Positions 19,145-28,332 of a stretch of DNA of 64,000 nt are shown here, in pieces. Source of the stretch: Paraburkholderia phenoliruptrix (GTDB lineage: Bacteria; Pseudomonadota; Gammaproteobacteria; Burkholderiales; Burkholderiaceae); assembly GCF_902859825.1 (NCBI RefSeq), contig NZ_CADIKB010000003.1, forward strand, positions 248,001-312,000, in the 5' to 3' direction. The notes below the pieces were generated by a model. The model was not told the origin of the DNA. It worked only from the letters and a program-made list of their open reading frames with translations, and searched no databases. The first letter of the stretch is position 1. Every line of letters starts with the position of its first letter. The translations under genes and the position numbers were made by a program.

Positions 19145-20392
19145 TCAGACGCGCGAGCGGATCAACGAGTTCCGTCGATGGAATTCTGCGAAGATCGCAT
19201 TGGCCGATTGCGAGGCGAGCAGCAGCGAGATGACGAGCGAGAGAATCAGAACGTTGGAAGGCGACACGAGGCGATGCTCCGTTGCCGCCATGACCAGCAG
19301 GCAGATGGAAGAGATTTCGACGAAGCGGAATGCCGCGAAGTTCTGACCGCCTCCCACCAGCGCGCCGGCGGCCGCGCCGAGTTTACTCCATTCCACAAGC
19401 TTCCAGAAGAAGCTCAGCACGAGGAAGAGGCCAATCACGCCTGTTTCGGCGAGGAAGTTCAGGTACGAGTTATGAGCGTGCGAATCGCTATGATCGACCA
19501 GAATCTCCGACGGCGCACCGAACAGGTGGAAGTAGGAGGTGACACGGCCGATATGGTCGTCGAACGAACCAAAGCCGAGGCCCACAATGGGGCTTTGCTC
19601 GAAGTAGGTTAGCGCGCGCGGCCACAGCCATTCGTAGCGAATGTTGAGATTGGCGACCTTGGCGTCCTGATTGTGGATACTGAATGGGTAGCCCATGTAG
19701 TCGACGGTTGGGTCGGTATGGTAGACCGCCATCGCAAGAGAGCCCACTATCAGGAGGCCCATCAGGGCGGTGAGGAACCAGCGCTTGCGGCCGAAATAGA
19801 GGTAGGGCAGTACGACGGCCGCGCCCAGCAGCGAGCCCCGGCTGTACGTGGAAAACAGCATGAGCGCGTTCATGGCCAGCAGTGCCAGCACCAGTCTGCT
19901 GCGCTTTTGCAGATAGCACCCCACGCCCAGGCAGAACAGCATAGCGAAGAAGCCCCCAGCGGCATTACGGGCGATAAAGTAACTGCCGAAGCTGTTGTCC
20001 GGATTGGTAAAGATGCCGAGCAGCCCCGTGCTGACGATATACACAGCGTAGGGTGGAATGTTGATGCCGACCGCAAAGATGAAGAACGCGCGAAGTACTT
20101 TGTTCAGATCGAGGCGATGGACGTACAGGCAACCGGCAAAAATGGGAGCATACGAAATGAAGAAGTTACCGTCACGCCGATAGAAATCGAATTCGGTGAA
20201 CGATTTCGGGTCGTAGAGCAGCGTCGAGACGACGATAAGGACCGTCAGCGCCGTCAACGGCGTAATAAACGCCGGATAACGCCGACCAAAAAAACGCCAC
20301 GAGTACACGAAGATCGGCACGAAGCCGACCGCGCTGACAGGCACGAAATTCGTGACTGTGAGAAACAGCGCAAGTAGCGAAATGTAAGCCAT
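19145..20392 (-). CDS. Wzy/O-antigen ligase-family polysaccharide polymerase
   Basis: A 415-residue membrane protein with about 10-12 helices and a large periplasmic loop holding SDSHAHNSYLNFLAETG, the conserved signature of the Wzy_C/O-antigen-ligase family. The Arg-containing segment FSTYSRGSLLG fits the same group. As the only such gene in the island it is the probable EPS repeat-unit polymerase. It is transcribed on the minus strand, divergent from manC, and upstream of the PAP2 gene (76 bases apart), so the two may form a small operon. Confidence 0.87.
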   Translation of the reverse strand: MAYISLLALFLTVTNFVPVSAVGFVPIFVYSWRFFGRRYPAFITPLTALTVLIVVSTLLYDPKSFTEFDFYRRDGNFFISYAPIFAGCLYVHRLDLNKVLRAFFIFAVGINIPPYAVYIVSTGLLGIFTNPDNSFGSYFIARNAAGGFFAMLFCLGVGCYLQKRSRLVLALLAMNALMLFSTYSRGSLLGAAVVLPYLYFGRKRWFLTALMGLLIVGSLAMAVYHTDPTVDYMGYPFSIHNQDAKVANLNIRYEWLWPRALTYFEQSPIVGLGFGSFDDHIGRVTSYFHLFGAPSEILVDHSDSHAHNSYLNFLAETGVIGLFLVLSFFWKLVEWSKLGAAAGALVGGGQNFAAFRFVEISSICLLVMAATEHRLVSPSNVLILSLVISLLLASQSANAIFAEFHRRNSLIRSRV

Positions 20393-20992
20393 TGCGACTC
20401 CCGAAAAACAAATGGCGCATAGCTTGCAATGACAGTGCCATTACGTGCGAACACAACCTGGTTGGAGAGGCGGCGCGCCAACCGGCAGCACGCCTGAACA
20501 GGATCGGGGTCCTACGTTTGGACGAAGGAAGTTCGCACTGCCATGAAGGTGCTGCGCGAAGCGACTACACGAAGGTACCACGTATAGGCACTGATTTCCA
20601 CGCGGTAGCGCACACGCGAGGCCACTAAGAACGGCCATCTGCGCGGCTGCGCACGCTAATGCCACGAGGCTGGCCAAAACCTCAACTGAACGCGCCACCA
20701 TTGCTGTGGTGCAGCGTGAGGTGACTATGATTGATCACATCGAGTAATGCTTCAGTGGCATCTGCATTCTGGCGCCACGCCGATATGTGTGCCGTTTTTC
20801 CCTTGCGAGCGGCGGGAGAGAACCGGGACACATTCCTAGCTTTGCGCGGACAGGACGGCTCGCCGAGCCCGTTGATGCCCACATCCCGTCATTGATCACA
20901 TGTGAGACCGGAGCAGTGCCGACGTTGAGCCTATTTCGTCGGCGCTTATGCGATTAATTGCTGTCCGGCTTGCATGCTCAGGAGCTATAAGA
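20393..20992. other. divergent intergenic region between wzy-like gene and manC
   Basis: About 600 bases with no supported gene. It should hold back-to-back promoters for the wzy-like/PAP2 pair and for manC with its downstream genes. I could not identify a confident promoter or operator by eye. An AGGAG ribosome binding site for manC is at 20980-20984. Confidence 0.45.
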
Positions 20993-22507
20993 ATGGATAA
21001 AGTATTTGCACCCGCTAACGAGCAGCACGTCGAGGCTCGAAACGAAGCGTCGCAGGAATGCCGCACGCTCTCCCAGGTCATTCTCGCAGGCGGCTCCGGC
21101 ACGCGTCTATGGCCCGTTTCGCGCGAGCAGTTTCCCAAGCAGTTGATCGACGTGATCGGCGACAGGACGCTGCTGCAAGCTACCATGGGGCGCATGGACA
21201 ACTTCAGTCCGCTGTGGAAGGTAGCGCCCGAGCCGGTGATCGTATGCGGCGCGGAACATTACTTCGCGACTTACGAACAGGCCCGCGAGAGCGGCGTGAA
21301 CGCGCGCATCGTCGTGGAGCCGGGGCGCCGCGATACGGCTCCCGCGCTGACCCTGGCTGCGCTCACCGCGGCGTCTGAAGGCGAGGACGTCATTCTGGTG
21401 GCGATGCCTGCCGACCACGCAATTGCAAACCTCAAGGCCCTTCACAAGGCGATAGAAATTGCAGCAGCGTATGCGGACGCAGGTGCGATTGCCACCCTCG
21501 GCGTTCCGCCTACCGGTGCGGACACGGGTTTCGGCTACATCCGCCTCGGCGCTGCGTTGAACGATGGTGCGCATCGTATCGAACGCTTCGTCGAGAAGCC
21601 GGCGCCCGAACTCGCGGCGCAATATGTCGAATCCGGCAATTACTGGTGGAACAGCGGCATGTTCGTCGTGCGGGCCTCCGTGTGGCTCGCGGTCATCAAG
21701 CAATTCCAGCCGCAAATCCACGATGCGTGCGTGCGAGCGTACGAAGGGGCGAAGCTCACGGACGGTTGTGTCGTCCCGGACGCCGAAGCATTCCTGCAAT
21801 CGCCGTCGGACTCGATCGATTACGCCGTGATGGAGCACATCGGCAAGCCTGAATCGCAATTCGCGGGCATTGTCGTGCCGCTTCAGGCGGGATGGTCCGA
21901 TCTGGGCTCCTGGGACGCTGTGTGGCAGGCAATGGAAAAGGACGAATGCGGCAACGCATCGAGCGGGCGCGTGCTGTTCGAGGGTGCGACGGCGACCTAT
22001 GCGCGCTCGCAAGGTGGCCGCCTGGTCGCCTGTGTCGGCACCCAGGACCTGATCGTCGTCGAAACAGACGATGCCGTGCTGGTGGTTGATCGCTCGCATG
22101 TGCAGGACATCAAGGGTCTTGTCTCGCGCATCAAGGCCGAAAAATCGCCGGAAGCGGAGGCTCACAGAAAAGTGCGTCGTCCGTGGGGCTTTTACGATTC
22201 GATCGATCACGGCGACCGCTTCCAGGTAAAGCGAATTGTCGTGATGCCGGGCGCACGCCTGTCTTTGCAGATGCATCACCACCGCGCCGAGCATTGGGTG
22301 GTCGTGAGCGGCACCGCACTCGTCACGCGCGGCGAAGAAAAATTCCTGCTTGGCGAAAACGAGTCGACGTATATCCCCCTCGGTGTTCGCCATCGTCTTG
22401 AGAACCCCGGCTGCGTTCCGCTTCAGATTATCGAAGTGCAGTCCGGTGCCTATCTGGGAGAGGACGACATCGTCCGGTTCGACGACAAGTATGGCCGTGC
22501 GGGTTGA
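20993..22507 (+). CDS. manC: mannose-1-phosphate guanylyltransferase/mannose-6-phosphate isomerase
   Basis: Bifunctional type II enzyme making GDP-mannose: an N-terminal nucleotidyltransferase and a C-terminal cupin-type phosphomannose isomerase. The pyrophosphorylase signature GGSGTRLWPVSREQFPKQ, the sugar-binding FVEKP, and the isomerase motif MHHHRAEHWVVVSG are all clear. ATG 20993 has AGGAG 8 bases upstream and gives 504 residues; an upstream ATG at 20948 lacks such a site. It shows that the polymer contains mannose or a GDP-mannose-derived sugar. The phosphomannomutase gene is not in the window. Confidence 0.95.
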   Translation: MDKVFAPANEQHVEARNEASQECRTLSQVILAGGSGTRLWPVSREQFPKQLIDVIGDRTLLQATMGRMDNFSPLWKVAPEPVIVCGAEHYFATYEQARESGVNARIVVEPGRRDTAPALTLAALTAASEGEDVILVAMPADHAIANLKALHKAIEIAAAYADAGAIATLGVPPTGADTGFGYIRLGAALNDGAHRIERFVEKPAPELAAQYVESGNYWWNSGMFVVRASVWLAVIKQFQPQIHDACVRAYEGAKLTDGCVVPDAEAFLQSPSDSIDYAVMEHIGKPESQFAGIVVPLQAGWSDLGSWDAVWQAMEKDECGNASSGRVLFEGATATYARSQGGRLVACVGTQDLIVVETDDAVLVVDRSHVQDIKGLVSRIKAEKSPEAEAHRKVRRPWGFYDSIDHGDRFQVKRIVVMPGARLSLQMHHHRAEHWVVVSGTALVTRGEEKFLLGENESTYIPLGVRHRLENPGCVPLQIIEVQSGAYLGEDDIVRFDDKYGRAG

Positions 22508-22546
22508 TCGACCGTGGCGAACCACAGCGTGTTTGAGGGGGCGGCT

Positions 22547-23923
22547 ATGCGATTGATTACCGGTCTGTTGGCGAGAGTGTTCGACGTCGCGATGATCCTG
22601 GGCGGTGCGGTCGTCGCTTCTCACATCCGTTTCGACGACGTCGCGCAACATAACTTTTATCTGGCATTCGTCGCGTTTGCGGCGGCGTTCTCACTCGCGG
22701 TGTTTCCTGCGTTGGGCGTCTATCAGTCGTGGCGCGGCCGTTCAAAGCGCGTTCTGGTGGGACAGGTGGCGCTCGGCTGGCTGGTCGTTCAGGCCTGCGC
22801 GCTTGCATTGATGTTTTCGCTGCACCGCATCGACTTCGTATCGCGACTCTGGTTCGCTTACTGGACAGGGATCGCGGGCGGCGCGATGATCGCGGGCCGC
22901 ATGGTGACTCACGTGCTGCTCGGGCGTGTGCGCAATGCGGGGCTCAACTTGCAGAAAGTCGCCATTGCAGCATGCGGCGACCATTGCGACGAAATCTTGC
23001 GCAAAATGGAGAAGCAGCCCGCAGCGGGCTTTCGCGCCAGCGCCGTCTACAACCTGCGCCCCGGCAAGAAGACCACCAGTGCCGTGCCGATGTTCGACCA
23101 GCGCGCGGCCTTTGCCAGGTACGTGCGCGAACAGCAGGTGGACGAAGTGTGGCTCGCGCTGCCCTTGTCGGAAGAGCGTGCGATTCTCGAGCTGGTCGAC
23201 GAGTTTCGCAACGACCTGATCAATGTGCGTTTCATGCCGGATGTGCGGGCGCTCGCTCTCTTCGATGGAAGCGTGACCGAGCTGCTTGGTTTTCCCACCA
23301 TCAATCTGGCTGCGTCGCCTTTGCCGCCCAATGCAATGGTAAAAAAGGAGCTCTTCGACCGCGTTTTTGCACTGGTTGCATTGATTGCCGTGTCGCCCAT
23401 TCTTCTCGCGTGTGCGATAGCGGTGAAACTGAGTTCGCCCGGTCCTGTGTTCTTCAAGCAATGCCGTAAGGGTGCGGATGGACGCGTCTTCATGATTTAC
23501 AAGTTCCGCAGCATGCGCCTGCACGAGCAGAAGCAGGGCGTGCTGGAACAGGCGACGCGCGGCGATCCACGCATCACGCCTGTCGGACGCTTCCTGCGGC
23601 GCACGAGCCTCGACGAATTGCCGCAATTCTTCAATGTGCTGCGCGGCGATATGTCGGTGGTGGGTCCGCGACCGCACGCCCTCGAACATGACGACCTGTA
23701 TCAGGGCATCGTGTCGGGCTATATTCACCGCTACCGGATCAAGCCCGGTATCACCGGCTGGGCGCAGATCAACGGTTTCCGCGGCGAGACCGATCGAATC
23801 GAGAAGATGGAAGGCCGTGTAGCCCACGATCTGTACTATCTGAGAAACTGGTCGTTCGCGCTGGACGTCAAGATCATTTGCGCGACCATATTCAAGGGAC
23901 TGCATCATCCCAACGCTTACTGA
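22547..23923 (+). CDS. undecaprenyl-phosphate sugar phosphotransferase (WcaJ-like)
   Basis: Initiating enzyme that moves a hexose-1-phosphate, probably glucose, from UDP-sugar to undecaprenyl phosphate and so starts each repeat unit. It has four N-terminal membrane helices, a Rossmann-like cytosolic domain, and the C-terminal bacterial sugar transferase domain with SSPGPVFFKQ, YKFRSM, RRTSLDELPQ, VGPRPH and KPGITGWAQI. ATG 22547 with GAGGGGG just upstream gives 458 residues and is preferred; GTG 22514 would add 11. It follows manC closely and is clearly in its operon. Confidence 0.92.
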   Translation: MRLITGLLARVFDVAMILGGAVVASHIRFDDVAQHNFYLAFVAFAAAFSLAVFPALGVYQSWRGRSKRVLVGQVALGWLVVQACALALMFSLHRIDFVSRLWFAYWTGIAGGAMIAGRMVTHVLLGRVRNAGLNLQKVAIAACGDHCDEILRKMEKQPAAGFRASAVYNLRPGKKTTSAVPMFDQRAAFARYVREQQVDEVWLALPLSEERAILELVDEFRNDLINVRFMPDVRALALFDGSVTELLGFPTINLAASPLPPNAMVKKELFDRVFALVALIAVSPILLACAIAVKLSSPGPVFFKQCRKGADGRVFMIYKFRSMRLHEQKQGVLEQATRGDPRITPVGRFLRRTSLDELPQFFNVLRGDMSVVGPRPHALEHDDLYQGIVSGYIHRYRIKPGITGWAQINGFRGETDRIEKMEGRVAHDLYYLRNWSFALDVKIICATIFKGLHHPNAY

Positions 23924-23972
23924 TCCATTCGTCGGGTGGCGGCATGGATCCTGCAGTACATGAGTTGCATAC

Positions 23973-25061
23973 GTGAATCGGCTCGCTGGGCGGACTATGA
24001 GACTAAACGACGTTGAAAGAGTAGTCAGGCGTTCAATGAAGAAGGTGGGCCGATACGCGTTCCACCAGGTGCATGGCGCGCAGGCGAAACAGGTTATGCG
24101 CTTACTGCAGAAAAAATATGGTCCGCCCGATCCGGCCAACCTCAAGCTCGCCGATACCTACGCGCGCGACGTATTCGGTGACGCCGTTTACGCGCCCTGG
24201 CTGCGCGTTTATGCCGCCTTTAGCGGGACCTTCAAGGAAGGCTGGATTCCCGACAACTATTACGGCGGCGTAGTCGTGCCCAGCATGAAAGGCGGCTACG
24301 GGCGCATCTCGAACCTGAAGCCGATGTCCCGCGTGATCTTCGGCGGTGACGCGTTTCCCGACATCGCTTACTTCGCGAATGGTCTTTTCTTTACGGATCG
24401 CAATGTGGTGGTGCCGGAGCAGGAGCTCGAGCATGTGGTCTTCCGCGAGAGCGACAAAGTCGTCTTCAAACTGGACGGCTCGGCGCAAGGTAAGGGCATT
24501 CATTTCTTCGACCGTCAATCGTTCGACTGCGGTCTGATCAAATCGCTCGGCAACGGCGTCATTCAGAAGTTCATCGTTCAGCACCCGCTTCTCAGCGCGT
24601 TTGCGCCCAACTCCGTTGCCACCCTGCGCTTGACGACGGCGGTGGACGATCTCGGTCGTACGTCGCTTCGCGCGGCATTTCTGAGGCTCGGCAGAGCGCG
24701 TCATACGCACATTAGTGTGGATGACGAAGTGTGCGTGCCCGTTGACCTCGTCACAGGAGAACTGGCGCAACAAGGCTTGCTGACGGACTGGGGCGCGACG
24801 CGGGAGCACCCCGATTCGAAGATCGGATTCGCCGGCCTCACGATGCCCGCATTCCGCGATTGCGTCGATACGGTGCTGCTGCTTCATCGGAAGGTGCCCT
24901 TTGCGCGCTGCATCGGGTGGGACGTGACGGTGGACAGTGATGGTAAGGTGCAGGTAATGGAATGGAACGGCGAGCACAACGATGTAAAGTTCAGTGAGGC
25001 AACTCAGGGCCCCTGCTTTTCTGACCTGAAGTGGGAACTGCTGAACGCCGGTCCCTTATGA
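23973..25061 (+). CDS. sugar-transfer associated ATP-grasp protein
   Basis: A 362-residue ATP-grasp protein of the family named for its association with sugar-transfer genes. ATP-grasp elements are KVVFKLDGSAQGKGIHFF (ATP-binding lysine strand and glycine loop), RLTTAV, and the C-terminal metal-binding VMEWNGEHND. It is downstream of the initiating phosphotransferase and overlaps the next gene by ATGA. Such proteins presumably add a carboxylate group to a sugar or lipid-linked intermediate, but I know of no defined reaction. ATG 23997 is an alternative start eight residues in. Confidence 0.82.
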   Translation: MNRLAGRTMRLNDVERVVRRSMKKVGRYAFHQVHGAQAKQVMRLLQKKYGPPDPANLKLADTYARDVFGDAVYAPWLRVYAAFSGTFKEGWIPDNYYGGVVVPSMKGGYGRISNLKPMSRVIFGGDAFPDIAYFANGLFFTDRNVVVPEQELEHVVFRESDKVVFKLDGSAQGKGIHFFDRQSFDCGLIKSLGNGVIQKFIVQHPLLSAFAPNSVATLRLTTAVDDLGRTSLRAAFLRLGRARHTHISVDDEVCVPVDLVTGELAQQGLLTDWGATREHPDSKIGFAGLTMPAFRDCVDTVLLLHRKVPFARCIGWDVTVDSDGKVQVMEWNGEHNDVKFSEATQGPCFSDLKWELLNAGPL

Positions 25062-25408
25062 CAGAACCCGGCAAGGAACGTCGCGTGAGCGAACAATTGT
25101 GGTGCGTCCATATTGAAGGGCCCGACGATTTCATCGCGGCAGCTTCAAGAGAGGCGGCGGTGCGGGAAGCGGCGGCTATCAATGCCTATGTCGAGCGCTC
25201 CGGAGAAGGTCGTCGCGATGCGCCGGTGCGCGCGGTCGCCATGGAGTGGCCGTTCGCGCCGGAGAGCCACGCGCGTGCGTTGGAAAGCGATTGGGACGAT
25301 TTGCAGCGTATGCCGCATCGCAAGCAACAGGCCGCTTCGTCGCAGAACATATTGACCCATATTGCCCGACGCGTGAAAGAACTTATCGAAGTGGCGCGCG
25401 GCACCTGA
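25058..25408 (+). CDS. small hypothetical protein translationally coupled to the ATP-grasp gene
   Basis: A 116-residue hydrophilic protein of unknown function. The start ATG overlaps the upstream stop (ATGA), which strongly supports the start and implies coupling. The N-terminal half (LWCVHIEGPDDFIAA, then Ala-rich helices) resembles small uncharacterised Burkholderia proteins that begin with the same W-C-V-H-I-E-G-P-D motif. The C-terminus is a basic amphipathic helix. No membrane segment or signal peptide is seen. Confidence 0.75.
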   Translation: MTEPGKERRVSEQLWCVHIEGPDDFIAAASREAAVREAAAINAYVERSGEGRRDAPVRAVAMEWPFAPESHARALESDWDDLQRMPHRKQQAASSQNILTHIARRVKELIEVARGT

Positions 25409-25412
25409 CTGA

Positions 25413-25442
25413 GCGGCCGTCGGCGACGCGCCGACTGGCCGC
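25413..25442. terminator. GC-rich hairpin between convergent genes
   Basis: GCGGCCGTCGGCG and CGCCGACTGGCCGC form a long stem with one bulge and a four-base loop, right between the EPS island end (25408) and the convergent phasin gene (25459). There is no U tract, so its action as a terminator is only inferred. Confidence 0.45.
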
Positions 25443-25458
25443 GCCGCCGTGGTCTAAC

Positions 25459-25968
25459 CTAGTGCAGGTCGGTCCGCGGGCTTGACGAAACGACATTACC
25501 CGAACTGTCCACGATCACCACAGGTTCGCTCGGCGGGGCCGGCGGCTGTTCGATGGCAAGCGGGCTCGTGACGTTGCTGCGGCCATTTGATCCCATGCCT
25601 ATCGACACCGCGCTATCGAGCAACGAAAAGAGTGCGGACAAGTAGCTTTGCAGGCTGTCCTGTACGACGCCCGCGAGTTCATTGTGCGTGTCGACGGCAA
25701 TGTCCTCGACGTGTGCCCAGTACGCACAGGCCTTTTTGATCGCTGCGGGCACTTGCTGGAACTGCAAATCGACTATCTGATCCATCGACTCCGATAACAG
25801 CGTCGCATCGACAAGCGCCCGTTGTTCGAACAATGAAGTCTTGACGGCCTGTACGTTCAATTCGACAACTTTTTCAAAGCCGGCAACGGCTTTTTCGGCG
25901 AACTCGTAAGCCGCAATTGCATTGCTTTCAGGGCGAACGTTGGGCTGATTCAGAACAATGGCATTCAT
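25459..25968 (-). CDS. phasin family protein
   Basis: Protein coating polyhydroxyalkanoate granules. Its 169 residues are largely helical, without Cys-rich or membrane segments, and fit the phasin pattern: FAEKAVAGFEKVVELNVQAVKTSLFEQ followed by a long amphipathic helix and a Pro/Ser-rich tail. The second in-frame ATG (25968) is chosen because GGAG lies 6 bases upstream; the first ATG at 25986 has no such site. It stands alone and convergent to the EPS island. Confidence 0.85.
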   Translation of the reverse strand: MNAIVLNQPNVRPESNAIAAYEFAEKAVAGFEKVVELNVQAVKTSLFEQRALVDATLLSESMDQIVDLQFQQVPAAIKKACAYWAHVEDIAVDTHNELAGVVQDSLQSYLSALFSLLDSAVSIGMGSNGRSNVTSPLAIEQPPAPPSEPVVIVDSSGNVVSSSPRTDLH

Positions 25969-26104
25969 GAGGGACTCCGTATTCATGCGAGTGGAAGGAA
26001 AAGCGCGACAACAGCCAGTGTTTTAGCAACGGCTATTCCTCCCGCCAGGCGGATCGCATAAACGCGTGGAGTTAAGCTCGCACGGCGTGTGCGGCCGAAC
26101 AGCG

Positions 26105-26299
26105 CTACTGGCTCGCGCCGGCGGGTGCATCGCTTGCTGCTGTAGCAGGCGCCGATACCGCTGGTCCGCTTTGCGCGGCGCCGCTTACGGCGGTTGCGCC
26201 GCTCGTCTGATCGGACGACGCGGATCCAGAGCGGTTACAGCCCGCCACGGTGGTCAGCAGAACCGCGCTAATCGCGGTGCACAGAAGGAATGGTTTCAT
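26105..26299 (-). CDS. small lipoprotein
   Basis: A 64-residue predicted lipoprotein. The ATG at 26299 gives MKPFLLCTAISAVLL and a lipobox (VAGC), followed by a low-complexity Ser/Ala/Gly-rich region. No domain is visible. The length and composition suggest a small secreted envelope protein. Function unknown. Confidence 0.6.
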   Translation of the reverse strand: MKPFLLCTAISAVLLTTVAGCNRSGSASSDQTSGATAVSGAAQSGPAVSAPATAASDAPAGASQ

Positions 26300-26450
26300 A
26301 GTGGTGCAATGCGTCCATTGAAGCGGCACAGGGCGCGCCGTATCGCATGAACCCAGCAATGGTTATGCCGCGCGTCGCGCGCTCTTATTGCCGTACGGCG
26401 CGGCGGGGAATTCGCGGCTTTCCTTGTTGAGCAGGAACGGAACGATTGCC

Positions 26451-26837
26451 ATGAATGAACTCGACCTCTCCAACATTTACCGAAGTTACATTGCCTGCCT
26501 GAATCACCAGGACTGGGAGAAGTTGCCGCAATTTGTGCATGACGACGTCTACTACAACGACCGGCGAATCGGCTGTTCAGGATATCGCGCCATGCTTGAG
26601 AGCGATTTCCACGAGATTCCCGATCTACATTTCGACATCGAGCTCCTGATTGCCGATCCCGCGTATGTGGCGGCCCGCTTGCGTTTTAACTGCACTCCGA
26701 AGGGCATGTTTCTCGGCCTCGGCGTCAACGGCAGGAAAGTGACTTTCACTGAAAACGTTTTCTACGAATTTCGCGGCGAGAGAATCGGACAGGTATGGTC
26801 GGTTATCGATAAAGCGGCTATTGAAGCGCAATTGTAG
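26451..26837 (+). CDS. SnoaL-like/ester cyclase family protein
   Basis: A 128-residue protein of the NTF2-like SnoaL group. Typical features are the helical N-terminus (NIYRSYIACLNHQDWEKLPQFVHDDV), the GYRAMLESDFHEIPDLHFDIE segment and the C-terminal beta strands (VTFTENVFYEFRGERI). Members include polyketide cyclases and many uncharacterised proteins. The start is the ATG preceded by an AGGAACGGAACG stretch. No partner gene suggests a substrate. Confidence 0.72.
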   Translation: MNELDLSNIYRSYIACLNHQDWEKLPQFVHDDVYYNDRRIGCSGYRAMLESDFHEIPDLHFDIELLIADPAYVAARLRFNCTPKGMFLGLGVNGRKVTFTENVFYEFRGERIGQVWSVIDKAAIEAQL

Positions 26838-26861
26838 CTACCGGGCAAAACTCGCGCTGCG

Positions 26862-28322
26862 TCACGGAGTCCTGTCGGCCGAGGTCTGTGTCAGGCCGCT
26901 GCCGAGTGCCTGGAACAACGCAGCGGTGTCCGTAAAACGGTTCGCCTGCGCGCGAGTTCGATCGATAGAACTCTGCAGGCACTGACGTTCGGCAGCCAGA
27001 AGAGCGAACTGACTGATGCCGCCTGCCGCATATTGACGACTCGCGATGTCGAGGCTTGCCTGCGCGTCCTCCGCGGCCTCGGCGCGCGCCTGCAATTCGC
27101 GCGCGTCGTTTTGCAGCGCGATGAGCGAGTCGGCCACTTGTTGCAACGCCTGAAGTACGACTTGCCGGTAGTTATCGAATGCGCCTTCATAGGCCGCCTC
27201 TGCCGCGCGTTTCTTCGCATGCAATTCGCCGCCGTGAAAGAGTGGCTGTGTCAGATTGAGGCCGATGTTCCACACGTTCAGGCCATTCACAATGTCGCCG
27301 ATTCGTGTGCGTTCCGAGCCCATTCCGGCCGACAATGTAAATTGCGGATAGAGGTTGGCGGCTGCGACGCCGACATTCGCGCTTGCCTGATGCAGCAACG
27401 CCTCGGCCGCCATGATGTCAGGCCTCGTCCGGGCTAATGTAGATGGTAACGTGACGGGAATCTTGAGGGGCAAGTGCAGCGCATCGAAAGTGAGTTCGTC
27501 GAAATCCGCTTGTGACGGCGCTCTGCCGAGCAGAATGGCCAACTCGTGATCCGCGGCTGCAAGCTGTGTGGCAAGCGGCGGCAGTGATGCGCGCGTCTGC
27601 GCAAACAGTGTGCGCTGGCCGCGCACGTCGAGTTGCGAAACGCCTCCAGCGGCGAGACGCGCTTCCATGATCGACAGTTGATGGGCCTGTGCATCCGCAA
27701 GGCGCCGCGTCAGCGCAAGCTGCTGCTGCAACGATGCGCGCCGCACGACGGTGGCCACGATATTGCCCGCTATGCTCAATCGCGCGGCCTCCAGCTCATA
27801 CGACGCGTAATCGACCTGTGCCATGGCTGACTCGAGTGCACGACGATTGCCGCCGAAGATATCAAACACATACGACACGCTGACCGATGCGCTGAACAGC
27901 GAAAACGGCCTGGGAGTTTCCACATGCGGAATACCGAACGCAGCAGGATCGACCTGTTGCCTCGCGCCGGAAAAGGTTGCGTCGATGTTCGGGAATTGCG
28001 TCGTTCCGGCAAGCACCGTGTAATTTTCGCGCGCCTCACGCAGCCTCGCGCGCGCTTCGCCGAGTGTCGGGTTGTGGCGCAAGCCTTCATCCACGAGACG
28101 GTTCAGCGCGTCGGATTCGAACTCGCGCCACCACATCGGTATGGGACGAAGCGCCGTCGCAAACCTTTGAGCCGCGCCCGCGGGGCCGTTGGATGTGGCC
28201 GTATGTTCGGGCAGGGTGTCTTGTGTGTAGCGTTGGATGTCCGGCGCGGCCGGTGTATGAAAGTCCGGGCCTGCTGCGCAGCCGCTCAAGACGATCGCGC
28301 ACACAACAAGGAACGTTTTCAT
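26862..28322 (-). CDS. NodT-family outer-membrane efflux channel lipoprotein
   Basis: Outer-membrane factor (TolC-like) for a tripartite exporter. ATG 28322 yields 486 residues with a lipoprotein signal (VLSGC). The two outer-membrane efflux repeats are visible: WWREFESDALNRLVDEGLRHNPTLGEARARL and the later RRALESAMAQVDYASYELEAARL. The conserved RTRPDIMAAEALLHQA segment of NodT proteins is also present. It is the last gene of the operon HlyD-ATPase-permease-channel, only 10 bases after the permease, which tells its job. Confidence 0.9.
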   Translation of the reverse strand: MKTFLVVCAIVLSGCAAGPDFHTPAAPDIQRYTQDTLPEHTATSNGPAGAAQRFATALRPIPMWWREFESDALNRLVDEGLRHNPTLGEARARLREARENYTVLAGTTQFPNIDATFSGARQQVDPAAFGIPHVETPRPFSLFSASVSVSYVFDIFGGNRRALESAMAQVDYASYELEAARLSIAGNIVATVVRRASLQQQLALTRRLADAQAHQLSIMEARLAAGGVSQLDVRGQRTLFAQTRASLPPLATQLAAADHELAILLGRAPSQADFDELTFDALHLPLKIPVTLPSTLARTRPDIMAAEALLHQASANVGVAAANLYPQFTLSAGMGSERTRIGDIVNGLNVWNIGLNLTQPLFHGGELHAKKRAAEAAYEGAFDNYRQVVLQALQQVADSLIALQNDARELQARAEAAEDAQASLDIASRQYAAGGISQFALLAAERQCLQSSIDRTRAQANRFTDTAALFQALGSGLTQTSADRTP

Positions 28323-28332
28323 GCGTTTCTTC

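Noticed and set aside
22131..22319. Possible end of manC being a separate cupin gene
   Set aside because: The frame is continuous with the guanylyltransferase domain, as in type II bifunctional ManC proteins.
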